Assembly (NCBI GenBank): GCA_963971285.1
Contig: OZ020257.1
Span: 13,220,602 to 13,284,601 of the forward strand
Length of the DNA stretch: 64,000 nt
Reading direction: 5' to 3'
Origin: Astropecten irregularis
Lineage: Eukaryota > Echinodermata > Asteroidea > Paxillosida > Astropectinidae
Part shown: positions 35,764 to 48,255 of the stretch, one piece after another
Layout of the letters: every line of letters starts with the position of its first letter
How positions within the stretch are numbered: the first letter of the stretch is position 1
The notes under the pieces: generated by a model
Database searches by the model: none
What the model was told of the DNA's origin: nothing
Seen by the model: the letters and a program-made list of their open reading frames with translations, nothing else
Program-made: the position numbers and the translations under genes

Positions 35764-36398
35764 TAAAGGCAGTGTACAGGATTTTCAAGGTCTCCAAAAG
35801 AAAATTATTGAGTTTGAAACAGAAAATGCACTCAACAGTTCGTAAACAGTGCAAACAGTCACCATGGGAAATCTTGGTTCATCAGATGCTGGGTTTTTCA
35901 AGGAAATCAAGATTTAGTGTCATTTTCCAAAGATCGTTCGTTCGAACGATCTTTTTACATTTCGAAAGCATGGTGTACGTAAAGGATTTGGAGGGGAGCA
36001 AGATTATTTCGGCCGTATTTCTGCTTTCCAGATGAAAAAAGCGTAAAAAGCTACATGAAGCAAATGGCTTACAAATATCTAGAAAAAACCACTCTGGGCT
36101 AGCTAGATTCACTTCCTTGGTTGCCCAGTGGGCTGGTAAAAAAAATAAGAACCTACATAATAAGGTATGAATCAACATATGTATGGGTCAGTAAAAATCT
36201 GTGAACTTTCAAATGAATAGCACTGCGCACTTGCGCTAAAAATAGCATCGAACCTCAGACAAACATTGCAACGTGGCCATGCAAACGTGTGGTGAGTGGG
36301 GGTATGTGCATGCATGGTGTGACGTCATTAGTGCGGAACGCTATTGCATTTACTGTAGAAGCACCATTTTCATATTGTAAAGTAACCCACCTTTAATT
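35764..36398. mobile_element. TTAAAGGCAGTGTACAGG element with nested MITE
   Basis: The left is TTAAAGGCAGTGTACAGG and the right, inverted, TTAAAGGTGGGTTAC. A family B MITE (36216-36345) is inserted inside. A 20-bp palindrome AAGATCGTTCGTTCGAACGATCTTT lies at ~35931-35955 (split here as AAGATCGTTCG and CGAACGATCTT). Confidence 0.7.
36216..36345 (-). mobile_element. CRE-bearing MITE, family B copy 2
   Basis: AATAGCACTGCGCACTTGCG at the left and GACGTCATTAGTGCGGAACG then CTATT at the right; reversed orientation. It is nested inside the 35764-36398 element. Confidence 0.82.
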
Positions 36399-37111
36399 CC
36401 CAGTATTTTTATTTCAGTCAATACCGTCATTTACATGTACATGTGATCTCCTTCCAGAGTTCTGTGAATTGCTACCTTTCAATTCTATCAAGTATCTACT
36501 TATCCAAGTCCTCCACCTTGAGCATTTTAAGTCTTGTCCCATCCGTGCGGGGCAAATTTTTCTGTAATTCTGTATTAAAAGACGGAGGAAAGAGGTTTTT
36601 GTTGCTCGTTGTTGCATGTGAGTAAACAAGCCTCACAGCTTGAATACATTTCCCTGTGCTTTTTTTCCTTCCCTAAGGGTTCAATTTTCATCAACGCTAT
36701 GGCACGCGCGCATACAGTGTACGTATGAGAATAAACCAACCGATACTGACATGTTATGCCATGTGTACATATTAAAATGTTTCTCTGTCTGTTTTCTTCT
36801 TCAATAGCGAGTTCGGCGAAACATTTTCCAATTGATCTAAGGGAGGGAAGTACATGTACACGTAATTGGCAGTGAAGTTCCCTAGGGTAGACCAGGTGCT
36901 TGAACACTGAGGAATAACAACTTAATTACGTTTTTGTGTGAGGGGAAAAGGAATTCATTTCCTTTTTTATGCCGTTTTACTTAGTAATCATCTGTGGTAA
37001 TCTCTTGAATGGATGCTTATACATGTAAACATGATTGTACACGTGTACAGTACGTCACTCACGTGTACAATTTATTTTTGGGGATTTTTGTGTGAAGAAA
37101 TTTTTCCAGCT

Positions 37112-37484
37112 TTAAAGGTACATATGTAGTATCATACTTTGGTAAGAAACCAAACAGAAATGTTCGCAGATTTACATATAACTTTCAGGGTATGAAAATG
37201 GTGGTGGTAGAAACATACCATTAAATTTTTTCCGCCTGAAATGGTGTATTTATCCTGAAATTAGTGAAAAAATCAACCAAAAATCTTTTCGATCTTTTAA
37301 AATATCAAAAATAAAAGAGAAAAGACTTAAGAAATACTGTGGTCGTTTTTCACTGTTTTCTCAAAAAGTGGGCACCGTATGGGACTGAAATTTTCACAGA
37401 TGACTGTTACTGTATCTTCCTTGATACTTTTGCCCATGAATCTGTGTTTCTTTGACAAAAACCAAAGTATGATATTACCTTTAA
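37112..37484. mobile_element. TTAA-type MITE, family A copy 6
   Basis: TTAAAGGTACATATGTAGTA (5-8 bp insertion in the TIR) and right CAAAGTATGATATTACCTTTAA. Confidence 0.9.
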
Positions 37485-38127
37485 TCCCGACTAGATTTAA
37501 TATAATCTCATAATTCATTGCTTGATCTGATTTTATGGGAGTAAACCTTTATAAGGAAACAATTGTGATGGGGAATGACATTTTCAGCAAGATATTTTTT
37601 TTGAAAGACTGATTTCCATTTGATGGATGTACATGTAAGCGCCACCGCAAGGATTCCATGGATAGGTAGACGTACATGTCATGCTTTTTGCGGAGCCTTG
37701 GTTTTGATTTCTGTCCATATTCAACAGTTAAAGCTTTTGAAAATGTCAAGGTTAATTATAGAAGAATTTACATGGATGGGTATTCGTGTACAGATCATTG
37801 CATTGTAGGTATACACATACATGATAACGTGTGGAGGAATGGGCGGGACTGCATTGGTTATGTGCACGCTCATTGTAAGGGGTGTTAATCATGTTTTGTC
37901 TGGAAATTATGTGCATAGCGGAATAGTGCACTGTACTGTACATACAGCAGGGCCAACGCCCTTCCATTCCAATTAAAGCCAACAAAATGAATTCTTTTCT
38001 CAAAAATCTTTGTTTCCATGGTCAATTTCGAACAAATTATGTACGTTTTATACAGATCACTGAGTCACAGCATGTTTTTCTTGAATGGGAATAGAAATTT
38101 GTAAAACAGAAACGAGTAGCATTCAGA

Positions 38128-38473
38128 ATTACCGAAACAGAAATCTCCACAGATTTACCTAAAACTTACAAGCTATAAAGATGACGAAGGTAGAAACATA
38201 CCGTTAAAATGTTTCTGCCTGAAATGCTTTATTTATGAAGAAAAGAGTAAAACCAGTGACCAGAAACAACTTTGATGTTTAAAAGATCAAAGATATCGGT
38301 GAAAAGATTTTAAAATACCGCGGTCGTTTTTCACTGTTTTCTCAAAAAGTTGACACCGTATGGGATTGGAAATTTCACAGATGACTGCTGCTTTATCTTT
38401 CATGATATTTTTGCTCATAAAATGAATCTGCATTTCTTTCACAAAAACCAACTGAGTATGATATTTCCTTTAA
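38128..38473. mobile_element. TTAA-type MITE, family A copy 7 (left end lost)
   Basis: The interior and right end (TATGATATTTCCTTTAA) are present. It begins within ACCGAAACAGAAATC. Confidence 0.85.
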
Positions 38474-39660
38474 CTGAAATGTGATTCTGCTTATTTGTGT
38501 GTTTGTGTGTTGATTTAATTGAGATACATGTAGTTTGTTGGGTTGTCTTTTAATTTAATATGGAACAGAACTTCTAAATTTCTTATTAAGTATCTGTGCA
38601 TACTGTCGTACACATTTACAGTACACTTTATGTAGAATTTGAGCTTTTTATTGCTACGGCATGTGAATATTGTATGGTTGCACCTGCCATTCTGGCTGCT
38701 ATACTTTGGGGCCTGGGCAAATACACGTTTAATTACCTTCCCAACAATTATTCTTTACAGTTGTATGCATCGTACAGGTGCTATACACGCGGCATTTTCA
38801 GATCATTTCGAAATCGTCACGAGGCCGGGAAGGAAAATCTCGCAGCAAACACACGGAATACAAAATCCACAAGGCCATCGTAGCTTCTCCTCTGCATAGT
38901 AAAACATGTACATTGTAGGTCCCATGCATATACTTGTAATCCAGACTTGTTTTGGGCAATACCCGGTTTGAGTGATGTGCTCGGTAAGTGCTCGTGGCTG
39001 TGTTATTGCAGTGCTGAGGTCCAATTTGACAGTCAAGCGTACATGAATAAATTTAACTTGCCATCAGACAGGTGTAGACGACTCGTCGTTACTCTGTAAT
39101 TAGACGGCTCAAATAAAAAAAGCAAAAACGGCTCTTTTCACGTATGTATTATGGAAAATTTAGGTCAGAATTTTACGTTTTGTGTCTCATTTTAATTTAT
39201 CATTTCTCATAAAAATGTCTCATTTGAAAAATAATTTTTACAGGGATGATCTTTTAGACACTTTTGTAAACTGCTTTGAATCTGTGGGCAAATTTGGAGC
39301 CCTCATTTTCTGATATCTGGCTAAAGCCTTTAATAGCTTGAATGGAATTGCTGATTTTTGCATGTTTCACGAAATTAAAAAGTTATAATTTTTTGGTACG
39401 TGTACATGGCAGCTTTCAAATTGAAAATTAGTCTTTTTGATGCACTTACAGTACTTGTACCAGGGACTGAATTATCTGACCACTGATTTCTAAATTCAAT
39501 CAAATATAATGTAATGTGCCCTAGTTACAAAATGTAACCTCGAAAATTGTATAAATGCATGCAATGTGCACACTATGGACAGGTACATGTAATACGTATG
39601 TCACATACATGTACATGTACATGTACATTGCACATGAATGTTTTGTCCCAGTATGGTGGA

Positions 39661-39811
39661 ATAGTGCTCCGCACTAATGACGTCACAGACTGTCAGACAA
39701 ACATTGTCTAACACGCGTAGTGTACATGGACGCGCAAACCCACACACGTGCATGGTTGCGATGTTTGTCAGAGATCCGGTGCTATTTTTAGCGTAAGTGC
39801 GGAGCGCTATT
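39661..39811 (+). mobile_element. CRE-bearing MITE, family B copy 3 (best preserved)
   Basis: AATAGTGCTCCGCACTAATG then ACGTCAC at the left and TAGCGTAAGTGCGGAGCGCTATT-like right end; 151 bp with an inner AGACAAACATTG/CGATGTTTGTCAGAG stem. Confidence 0.87.
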
Positions 39812-40031
39812 ATACATGAATGTGAATACAATTCTCTGACACTTTTATGAGCAGACCTTTTATATGTTCAAGGACAACTTTGACTATAAAAAGAAGTCCA
39901 CTCAAGGAAATGGTTTCAGTGTATTAATTCCTTTATCATCCTGTTCTCAATCCTAATGTACGACAGACACATGTACATGTATGATGTAGGCCTACGTACT
40001 CAGTAATACGGGGGGTGTACTTTCTAAGGAC

Positions 40032-40249
40032 ACTTACGAAACGAAGGCTCCGTCTCCGGCTCCATTTAGTGAATCCATTCTTAAATAATGGATATCAAAA
40101 TAGAGGCTTTTGGCTGCGGTTCAGAAGTAGATTCTCTGGTTTGAAAAAGAAAACAGAGCTTCAGCTTCAATGAAAAACCACAACCTATATTTTCAACATA
40201 TGAATGTCAAAGCTGGAGCCTGAGCCTATAAGCCACCGTTTCGTAAACT
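40032..40249. mobile_element. TTACGAAACGNAGGCTC MITE copy 1
   Basis: ACTTACGAAACGAAGGCTCC at the left and CACCGTTTCGTAAACT at the right. The interior ATCAAAATAGAGGCTTTT and GGTTCNGAAGTAGATT is shared with 55613-55800. Confidence 0.8.
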
Positions 40250-41082
40250 CATATTGCATTCATGGTGCTGGTATATAGCGCCCTCATGTGTCAGCATCCA
40301 GCCATCTTGTACAATGAACGCCTTGTCTGTTGAGTGTTGACTATAACGTACACTGTAAATTGTACCTCCATGAAAAGAAAGGATTTTGCCAGAGTTTTAG
40401 ATGTTAAGCATGTTCCGCAGGAAGTCCAAGATGAACATTTTTGATGTTCAGATTGCTCTGATATCACGAAATGAACACATACATGTACGTGTACAGGTTT
40501 ACATGTAAATGTAACAGTATGCATGGACACGTCTGTATTATTCAGGCCTGCTTGCTGTGAAGCAGTATGGCCTTGGAACCAATTCATGTAATGCATATTT
40601 ATGCCTTTCCCCGAACCATCAGTTGTACAGTCATACTGTATATTTATCTCCCAAAGCCATTTCTCTAGAGTAATATTGGAGAATTATCGAGGGCTTATGA
40701 GATACAAGCCTAGATCCCCAGGCTCCGTAATTCCATTGGATGGGGGCTTAACGGCCCAACTGTGGCCTTCATATGATACTTCACATATAGACCTTGTACA
40801 TTGACAATCACCTGTCGGCATTTTGAAGTTTAAATGCTAAATGAAACAATGCAGATTATGAAGCCATGATGAATTCATGGGGCAATGGAAGCTTCATAGG
40901 GCCAATGACCTACTGTCTCTTGGCCACAGACAGAGGGCGCTATACTCAAATGGTGTCTTGTGCACTGTTGGATTTTAATAGTGGATTCAGGATTGGTTCC
41001 TGGACAAAATGATTGCTACGTTAATTGCTATGCAAATTGCTATAGATGGAAATTGCCATGCAAATTGCTGTGCAGTGTGTAA

Positions 41083-41393
41083 CAGGGCTCGAAATTTTCA
41101 CAACACTGTGGACCGAGTCTAGTGATTTCAGTGTGGGTCTAGTAAAGTGTGTACTGCACTAGTCGAGCTGTTAAGTATTTTGTTTTCCTTGCACTATTAA
41201 AATGGTGCGCCTAAATTGATGATTTCTGACACAATATTGCATACAATTACGGTTTTCCTAGTACATGGACGTACATAAATGGCAAAGGTGTTGTTAAAAA
41301 AAGTTCAGGTCTAGTATAGTGCTTAATTTTTTTTTTTTATTAAATACTAGACCCGCTGTCCAGTGAATTTTATCAAAAAATTTGAGCCCTTTG
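41083..41393. mobile_element. hAT-like MITE (CAGGGCTCGAAATTTT)
   Basis: The left CAGGGCTCGAAATTTTCAC and right inverted AGGGCTCAAATTTTTTG. Flanks GTGTGTAA and TTGTATAA agree at 6 of 8 positions, fitting a decayed 8-bp duplication. Confidence 0.7.
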
Positions 41394-42199
41394 TATAATG
41401 TCACAATGTACATTATTAAGACCGTTAATCTTTTAGTGTTTTGTGAAATTGGCCACGCTCCTAGTCCAAGCAGTTTGTCTTTGTATAGGCCATCTTCTTG
41501 ATACTTCTAAGTTCTTTAAACTTGTTTTTATATACATGTAGCAGGCCTACATGTACATGTAGGTTGCTTTAACTTAAAAAAAATTCCTTGCATGACATGG
41601 TGAAAGGGAATTTAAATGGAATGGAATATTGGAGTGATCCATTTTGGAGGGAATGGTAGAACAGTGTGTGAGTGGAACAGTAACATACAAAATCAGAATG
41701 AGTACCGTACTGGCATTAAATTGTGTACTAAGTGCAAACTTCATTGATCAGAACTAATTAACCGAACCCCTTTGACTTCTGGTGTGGCGTTTATATGGAC
41801 CATCTCAACTACATAATGTACATATGTGGGCCCCACTGCATTGATCTGAAAATAAAAATCCACATTTTTGAAATGCTGCAATTTTCCGATGTGTCGATCC
41901 TCGCCAAAGCTTTCAAATGTTGAATAGGTCAAACAAACAAGACAGAAATTGAACCAGACATTTACCGAAGAAAACCAAACAAATGGTTTGTGTGCTTTTC
42001 GTGCCTACTGTACGTGCTTCTGTCTCTTGTGTCATTCGCTATTGTGAGAGCTGTTACAAAATATTTAAATTCGTGCGAAATGAAAACTTCATGTTTGTTT
42101 GGGTTTGTTTTTTCACTTGTTTGCGAGTGGTGCATGCATACAACCGGGCAAGTCAATTTACATACATTGCGATGTCTTGATGAAAGTTCCCATCCAGGC

Positions 42200-43538
42200 C
42201 TTAGATTTTTAGATGATGTGGTTTGGTTCTAGCTAGTGCTAGTATTCTCCAGGGGGTTGATAATGTCAATAGGATCCAGGGATCTTTTCACAGGGTCCCT
42301 AGATGGAAGTAAAATGCATGTGGGGCTCACATTACATATATGCGCTTGATATTGACAGATGATCAACTTGGGAACTGACAAGGCTTTAATATCATTGGCA
42401 AAAAAATAATGGACTTGTGGCCCGGCCGGCCTTCACGGAATCCTAGCTCTTATGAGGGGAACTTGAAGTCAAAGCTTCATCAATATTCTGTCCGGGTTCA
42501 TTTACTGTGTGAAGGCGGTTTACATTATTACACGTACCTTCACCTTCTCACGTCCTTCCCACTCTCTTCCTTTACCTTGCCCCGCCCATCATTCCCACCT
42601 CCCCATATCCCAACTCCCGTCCCAAATCAGACGGTGCAATTTTCTCATAAGGTTTTCAAAATGCGAGTTGAATATACATTTATGTAACATCATTTTAAGA
42701 AAGATTTGAGGCTTTGCATGGTGACAATTGGTATGTGGATCGGCGGAAACACCATGCATTGTCTCCTGATGAGGACTAGAGCAGGCTAGTCCAAATGTTG
42801 AGACTTTACGAGAAGTGCGAACTAAACAGAAGTGCGAAAGTACGAACGATTCTGACATGGTGTTTACTGTTTATGCAAACCAATCCACAAACATCATTTT
42901 ACAGGAAAACATTCCCTTTTTAGTATGGAATGGATAAAATGTACATATGTGAGCTTTAAGGTCTAAATGAACCAATGAAGTTTTGTGATCATCACTAATC
43001 CTATAAATACAATTGTGACCCCTCGCTAACAGCAGTGCAGATACTGACCTCATAAAGCATTCTGCTGAAAAGCCCAAGGGATATAAACACTTCACATCGT
43101 TACCTCCTCATCAGAAATATCTCCGAGTTAAATTGGATAAACGTGTTCTCTTAATGCACATCATCATTACACAATTTATATGGCACTTGAAAATAAGCGT
43201 CTCTCGTCTGAAATAGATATCCTTATATTTGTTGCAAGTGGAGGAAATCTCTTCGCACTGAATAGCATAATCGATACGAGATGTTGATACAGAGAGGTAC
43301 TTGGCAATTTGGGATGATCATGGACATGCGCTTCGCCTGCCTCGGGCTTGTTCGTTAATTGCTTCTTGTACATGTACAAGATACAGCTTTGCGAATGTAG
43401 GGTGACCATTTTAGTTTTTTCTGCCATCTAAGTATTATCCTTTAAGCCTCTCAATGAACAACATGTGGATGGGATTTTTCAAGAAGATGTTACTGGTGGA
43501 TTTATATTGATAAAAGTTGTTTGGAACAATTTAATGGC
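42200..43538. other. Intron stretch, no element or gene recognised
   Basis: Unique sequence. Several open frames are short and show no recognisable protein motif. Confidence 0.45.
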
Positions 43539-43894
43539 TTAAAGGTAGTATCATACTTTAATAAGAAACCAAAACAGAAATGTGCACAGATATACTTATA
43601 ACTTACTGGGTATGAAGATGGTGGTGGTAGAAACATACCATTAAAATTGTTCTGCCTGATATGGTGTATTTATCCAGAAATTAGTAAAACAACGACCGAA
43701 AATCTTTTTGATCTAAAATAAAAAATAACGTCGAAAAGATTAAAGAAATTCCATGGGTGTTTTTCACTGTGTTTTTTTCAAACCGGCACCGTATGGGACG
43801 GGGAATTTCACAAATGATTTCTTATTGTATATTTCTTGATATTTTTTCCCATTAATCTGCATTTCTTGAAAGAAAAGTATAATATTACCTTTAA
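43539..43894. mobile_element. TTAA-type MITE, family A copy 8
   Basis: TTAAAGGTAGTATCATACTT to AAAGTATAATATTACCTTTAA; 356 bp. Confidence 0.9.
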
Positions 43895-44174
43895 ATACTG
43901 TAAGCATAGGATTCACACTCAATATGGAAACAGACAGAAATTTATACACTTAGGAGATCTTATTTCATAGATTAGTGAGGAATTTTCAGTTGTTTGTGCA
44001 CAGTTTGGATTTTCTTGCTCAGTATTGAATGAAGCCTTGAAATTTGGCACCAAGTGAAATGATCATGAGGGCACAATTTTGCATACAGTATAGGCAGAGC
44101 CGTGAAATTGGATTGTGGGTGATGACCTGTATCCAATCACCACACCTAATGGCACACCGTAATGTGCTTCTATA

Positions 44175-44508
44175 TTAAAAGTACTATCATACTTTGGTAG
44201 CATTCTGAAAAAGAAATCTTCACAAATTTACCTATAGCTTTAATATAGGGTATACAGATATGGTAGAAACGTATACCATTAAAATGTTTCTGCCTGAAAT
44301 GCTCTATTTATCCAGAAAAGAGTAAAATAAGAGACCAAAATTATTTTTGATCTTTTAAAGATATCTTCATTTTTTACTAGCTGTTTCCTGAAAAACGTGT
44401 GCACCGTATGGGACTGATATTTTCACAGATGACTTTTGCTGTATCTTCCTTGATATTTTTTGCTAATGAATCTGTATTTATTTGACAAAAACTAAAGTAT
44501 GATATTAA
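44175..44508. mobile_element. TTAA-type MITE, family A copy 9 (diverged)
   Basis: TTAAAAGTACTATCATACTT through CATTCTGAAAAAGAAATC to AAGTATGATATTAATTCC. Confidence 0.85.
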
Positions 44509-44879
44509 TTCCCCACCGGTATCATCAAAGCCGAAGCCTACTTTACTTTACTTTAACTGTTCGTGATTTATTTTAGGAAGGAATGGATTCATGTTTTGAC
44601 AATTATGCTTTGAGGGCCTAACATTTCAATCCTAGCACTCTAGCAGGATCTTTCCCAAAGGCTAAATGACAAGAGGACAAGAACATGCAAGTAAATACAA
44701 ATTGAAAAGGCAAATATAGAAGCTTCACAATTTTGCGCGTTATCCTTGTGACAATTTTTTTTATCACTTCTCGCAAAAAATAGTAAATAACAGATTCCCC
44801 TCCCCCCCACTTTTAGTTTTACCATCCAAAAGCCCCGAAAATTTAAAGCTGTTGGGTTAATTTATTCACCATTGCAGAA

Positions 44880-45120
44880 GAGCCAGCCATGCCAACAACT
44901 GCTTGGTCAGGGAATTCCCCGAAACTATCCAATTACTTTGTTTACATTTTGGCTTCAAGTCAAGCCTTGCAAGAAGTGGTCTGGAATAATAATGGCAGGT
45001 CATTCATCTTCCTTATCTCTAGCGGTTTGAAGTCGAAACACAGACGGCACCGAGCCGGAGCGACCAAGTTTGACAGGTCATCATGAAGGATTTGGCCAAT
45101 GGGCAATCGAGGTTGGAGCC
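44880..45120 (-). repeat. Dispersed repeat R2, copy 1
   Basis: CTATCCAATTACTTTGTTTA, GGCTTCAAGTCAAGCCTTGC, CTTATCTCTAGCGGTTTGAA and AGCGACCAAGTTTGACAGGT recur in reverse orientation at 57500-57745 with high similarity. Confidence 0.85.
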
Positions 45121-45130
45121 GAGTGGAATG

Positions 45131-45241
45131 CAGGCGCGCTTCTTGAGCCAATTTTTTTTTTTGTTGGGGGGGGGGGGGGGGGGGGTTGGGGGCTAGAAGG
45201 GCGAATATATTATATATATATTTTTTTTAGAACCGCGCCTG
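45131..45241. mobile_element. 111-bp hAT-like MITE with perfect 8-bp target duplication
   Basis: CAGGCGCGCTTCTTGAGCC and right TAGAACCGCGCCTG. Flanks GTGGAATG are identical at 45123-45130 and 45242-45249. The core is a T-run, a G-run and an AT microsatellite. It is inserted in the flank of repeat R2. Confidence 0.88.
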
Positions 45242-45305
45242 GTGGAATGGTTACAAAGCGGAGTTTCGGCGACTGCTTCGTTTGCTCCTTTCTCCGCGGC
45301 GATCA

Positions 45306-45525
45306 GGGCGCCCCCTTTTACAAAACTTTGGTTCTCATTTCTTTTTCACCTTGAGGGAAGGTCGGTCGAAGAATTCCCAGAAATTCTGTTCATATTTTTT
45401 TATATTATGCCATTCTGACAGGGTCGGCGGCAAAAAAAAAAAGTTTTTTTTTTCTTCGGTAGGAGCCCAAAATATGGGTGGGTCGGTCGGAAATGAGAAC
45501 CACAGAATTAAAAAGGGGCGCCCTC
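45306..45525. mobile_element. AGGGCGCCCC-terminated MITE
   Basis: AGGGCGCCCCCTTTTACAAA, then TGGTTCTCATTTC, inverted at the right as GAAATGAGAACCACAG and AAAGGGGCGCCCT. The core has a GGTCGGTCG/GGTCGGCGG direct repeat. Confidence 0.78.
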
Positions 45526-45798
45526 AGCCATCTTTCGGTTAAAAGTGCGTTTGTTTAGCATTCTCGTGTCGACACCAGTCAAACTCGTCCGCAACCTCTC
45601 GTTTGTTTTGCACAGTATATACACGACCACTCCCAGTTCAAGCTGCCCCGTGAAGGCTAAACGAACGCACCCACTATCTGGAATTCAGGAACAGAATTCG
45701 CCTCAGCCAATGGCGAGCCGCCGTTACCGAAATTGGAACCACCATTATCCAATCACCACGCGCTATTCGTTTTGGCTGTGCTCCAGGGGGCTGTTGCC

Positions 45799-46130
45799 CA
45801 TTCTTCTCTGTTGACGATCAGAAATGGAACGCCTCAGCCAATCACAGTCCGCCATTGCCACAATTGGAACCCAACATTTATTATAACTGCCATTAGGCCA
45901 ATCACCGCACGCCATTCGCCAAGTTGCCGATCACGTGCATGGACTCGCATATGTTTACATGGTCCTATGCGGCTACTACCCATTCTTCTCTGTTGACGAT
46001 CAGAAATGGAACGCCTCAGCCAATCACGATCCGCCATTGCCACAATTGGAACCCAACTGCCAATAGGCCAATCAGCGCACGCCATTCGCGAAACTGCGCG
46101 TGTTCTTGCCGATCACGTGCATGTACTTTT
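45799..46130 (+). repeat. 182-bp tandem duplication with CCAAT boxes
   Basis: CATTCTTCTCTGTTGACGAT then CAGAAATGGAACGCCTCAGC occurs at 45799 and 45981. Each unit carries GCCAATCAC-type boxes; at least five CCAAT motifs lie within 45710-46090. Confidence 0.85.
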
Positions 46131-46379
46131 TTTTATGTTAACATACTTCCAATTTGTTCCAATTTTATACAGAGAAGAATGGCTGTCCCACGCATGGAAA
46201 CGTACTGTACATGTACAACACGTGGTTACTGTATACAGTACACGGTCGTGCTAGTAATAGTAAAGTTTACTGTACACACGCGCTATGCGTGCTCGTTGAC
46301 ATGTACTGTACACATCATAATATGATATGATATTATACATGTACTGTACGTGTGTACATTATGTACATTATGTACATCA

Positions 46380-46615
46380 TGCATGGAGGAAGGAAAACAG
46401 AGCGGATTGCGGAGTGATCAGTCAGTGTCTGTGTCAGTGTCACGCTGAAAGTTGACTTCGAGAGAAGTTTTCTTGGCAAGTTTTGCTGCTATCATTTCCC
46501 ACATTTCCCGAGGCCATAAACGCTACAGACGTCAGTTGACTTCGAGTGGTCCATCTGGAGTATTTCTCGTGAAGTTTTGCCGCTACAATTTCGACTCTCC
46601 CAATCCCGTTAGACG
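46380..46615 (+). other. Possible 5' non-coding exon of the DUF6729-like relic
   Basis: A CG-containing segment with a GTTGACTTCGAG internal duplication ends at a strong donor (GACG then GTAAGA). The next acceptor, TTTTGCAG, is at 48467. Linkage to the downstream relic is inference. Confidence 0.35.
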
Positions 46616-46619
46616 GTAA

Positions 46620-47859
46620 GAAAATTTACTTTGGTCCACATGTAACGCTAGGCCTATATTTTAATGCACGAAAAGTTTGTGTAAAAGTTGAGCGGGGTCC
46701 GGCACAGCGAAAGTTCGCTCTAAAACATCGATCTATTCGAAGAGAAAATGAAACATTGCCGTCACCGAACCCACCTCTCCGGATGTTCTAGATATCATTT
46801 TGAATGACATCCAGCATAATTTTGTGGAAATCGACTGCGGGGCTGGAAATTTTGAAAGAAAGTTTCGGCGAAGATCTCGAGCCGTATTGAGGCTCGACGG
46901 CCCCGGGGGATATCGACTCGCCGCGCACGCAATAGAAACTTACGCACGGAAGAAAAAACCGGCTGAATCGGTCCAACACTAAACAATGTTTCTCAATGAG
47001 TTGGCCTACACCTTTCAAAACTCTCCAAACGATGTTAGGGAGGAGTTTGAGGATTTTGCATGTGTGCAAAAGTTCTTTTTGTACCTGTCAAAAGACAGGT
47101 GACGTGAGGTCAAGGTTTTTTAACCGTGATTTCCGGTGACGGCACGGCGTGTTTGCATACATTTGTTTTGGCTAGATTCGTTTTTGGTCCAGAAATTCCT
47201 GCAATTGCTCCTTGTTAACTATCTTTAGAACTTTGCCGAAATTGTCGACGAAGAGTAGGCCTAATTTAAGGGCTTCGATCTTTGGATTTTTGGCTCGAAA
47301 TCATTTCACAGCCTTGTGCCCAGTTGTGGATTTAAAATTTGCAAGTTTCTTTGGTCTCGAAATTGGGTAATTGTGGAAAAGTGGTTCCCAAAACTATAAA
47401 GGAAAGGACAGCAGTTTCTAAAATGATAAAGTTATAGGAAAGGAAAGCAACTTTTTAAAACTTCTACTGTTCCCAAACGGTATTTTTGACTTTCAGCAAT
47501 TGTCCCCCTGAGTCCTTAAAACCAGAGATTGAATAAATTTCTCCAATATTTCAGTAAAAAAGTAAAATTTTCTTACCTGTTTGTTGGGAACCACTTGTCC
47601 TTTCCTAGGAACTACATGTCCACAATTATCTGAAATACTCACTGGTCAAATTTTATCCTTGTTTGTTAAAGACCTAGCCAACAATTTGCAAACTTTTTTA
47701 GGCTTAGAGTTAGAAGAAAAAACCAAAATCGGCAAGTACTGAAGTAGGCCTGTAATTTGTTTCTAAGAATTAATTTTTGAAATCAATAATCTAGACTTTT
47801 GATTTCCACCCCCCCAAATAAATTGATCGATCCAATGTGTTAAAATTTGGGTCATACTT
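46620..47859. other. Presumed intron of the relic, no element recognised
   Basis: Unique AT-rich sequence between the possible 5' exon and the 47860 element. Confidence 0.4.
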
Positions 47860-48255
47860 CAGTGGAACGCCACTATGACAACACTGCTGTACCAAATATT
47901 TTGCAAAACTGCCTTGCTGTGGAATTCACTCCCTGCATCCTGCTTCCCTTCCACTTACAATTTGTCTCAATTTAAGTGCAACATCAATAGTTATCTTTCT
48001 ACCCCATGATTTCTTCTTTGTTCCCTTTTCTCCTCGTTTTAGCCATCACCTGGAGTGGCCTGTTTTGGGCCTTGTGATTGGCGATTTTTCATAAAAAAAA
48101 AACAAAAAAAAAAAAAAAAACTGAACATCATCCTTGGCTCCCAATTTTTAAGTAAAAAATGTATAGGTCTGCCGAACATTGTTCTATAATGAACGACCAC
48201 TATAACGAACAATTTCTTTGCATCCTGGCGTGTTCGTTGTAGTGGCGTTCCACTG
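47860..48255. mobile_element. CAGTGGAACGCCACTA element containing a non-LTR retrotransposon tail
   Basis: The termini CAGTGGAACGCCACTA are inverted exactly at the right end, with further AACGAACA symmetry inside. The interior holds the retrotransposon-like tail at 47875-48120. No clear target duplication was seen. Confidence 0.78.
47875..48120 (+). pseudogene. 3' end of a non-LTR retrotransposon (RT C-terminus and poly-A)
   Basis: A frame reaching TGA at 48007 encodes LLWNSLPASCFPS and LSQFKCNINSYL, the typical tail of reverse transcriptase in CR1/L2/RTE-like elements (WNSLP motif, then F-K-x-L/I-x-x-YL). About 110 bp of UTR and an interrupted poly-A tract follow. The body of the RT is absent. 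Confidence 0.75.
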
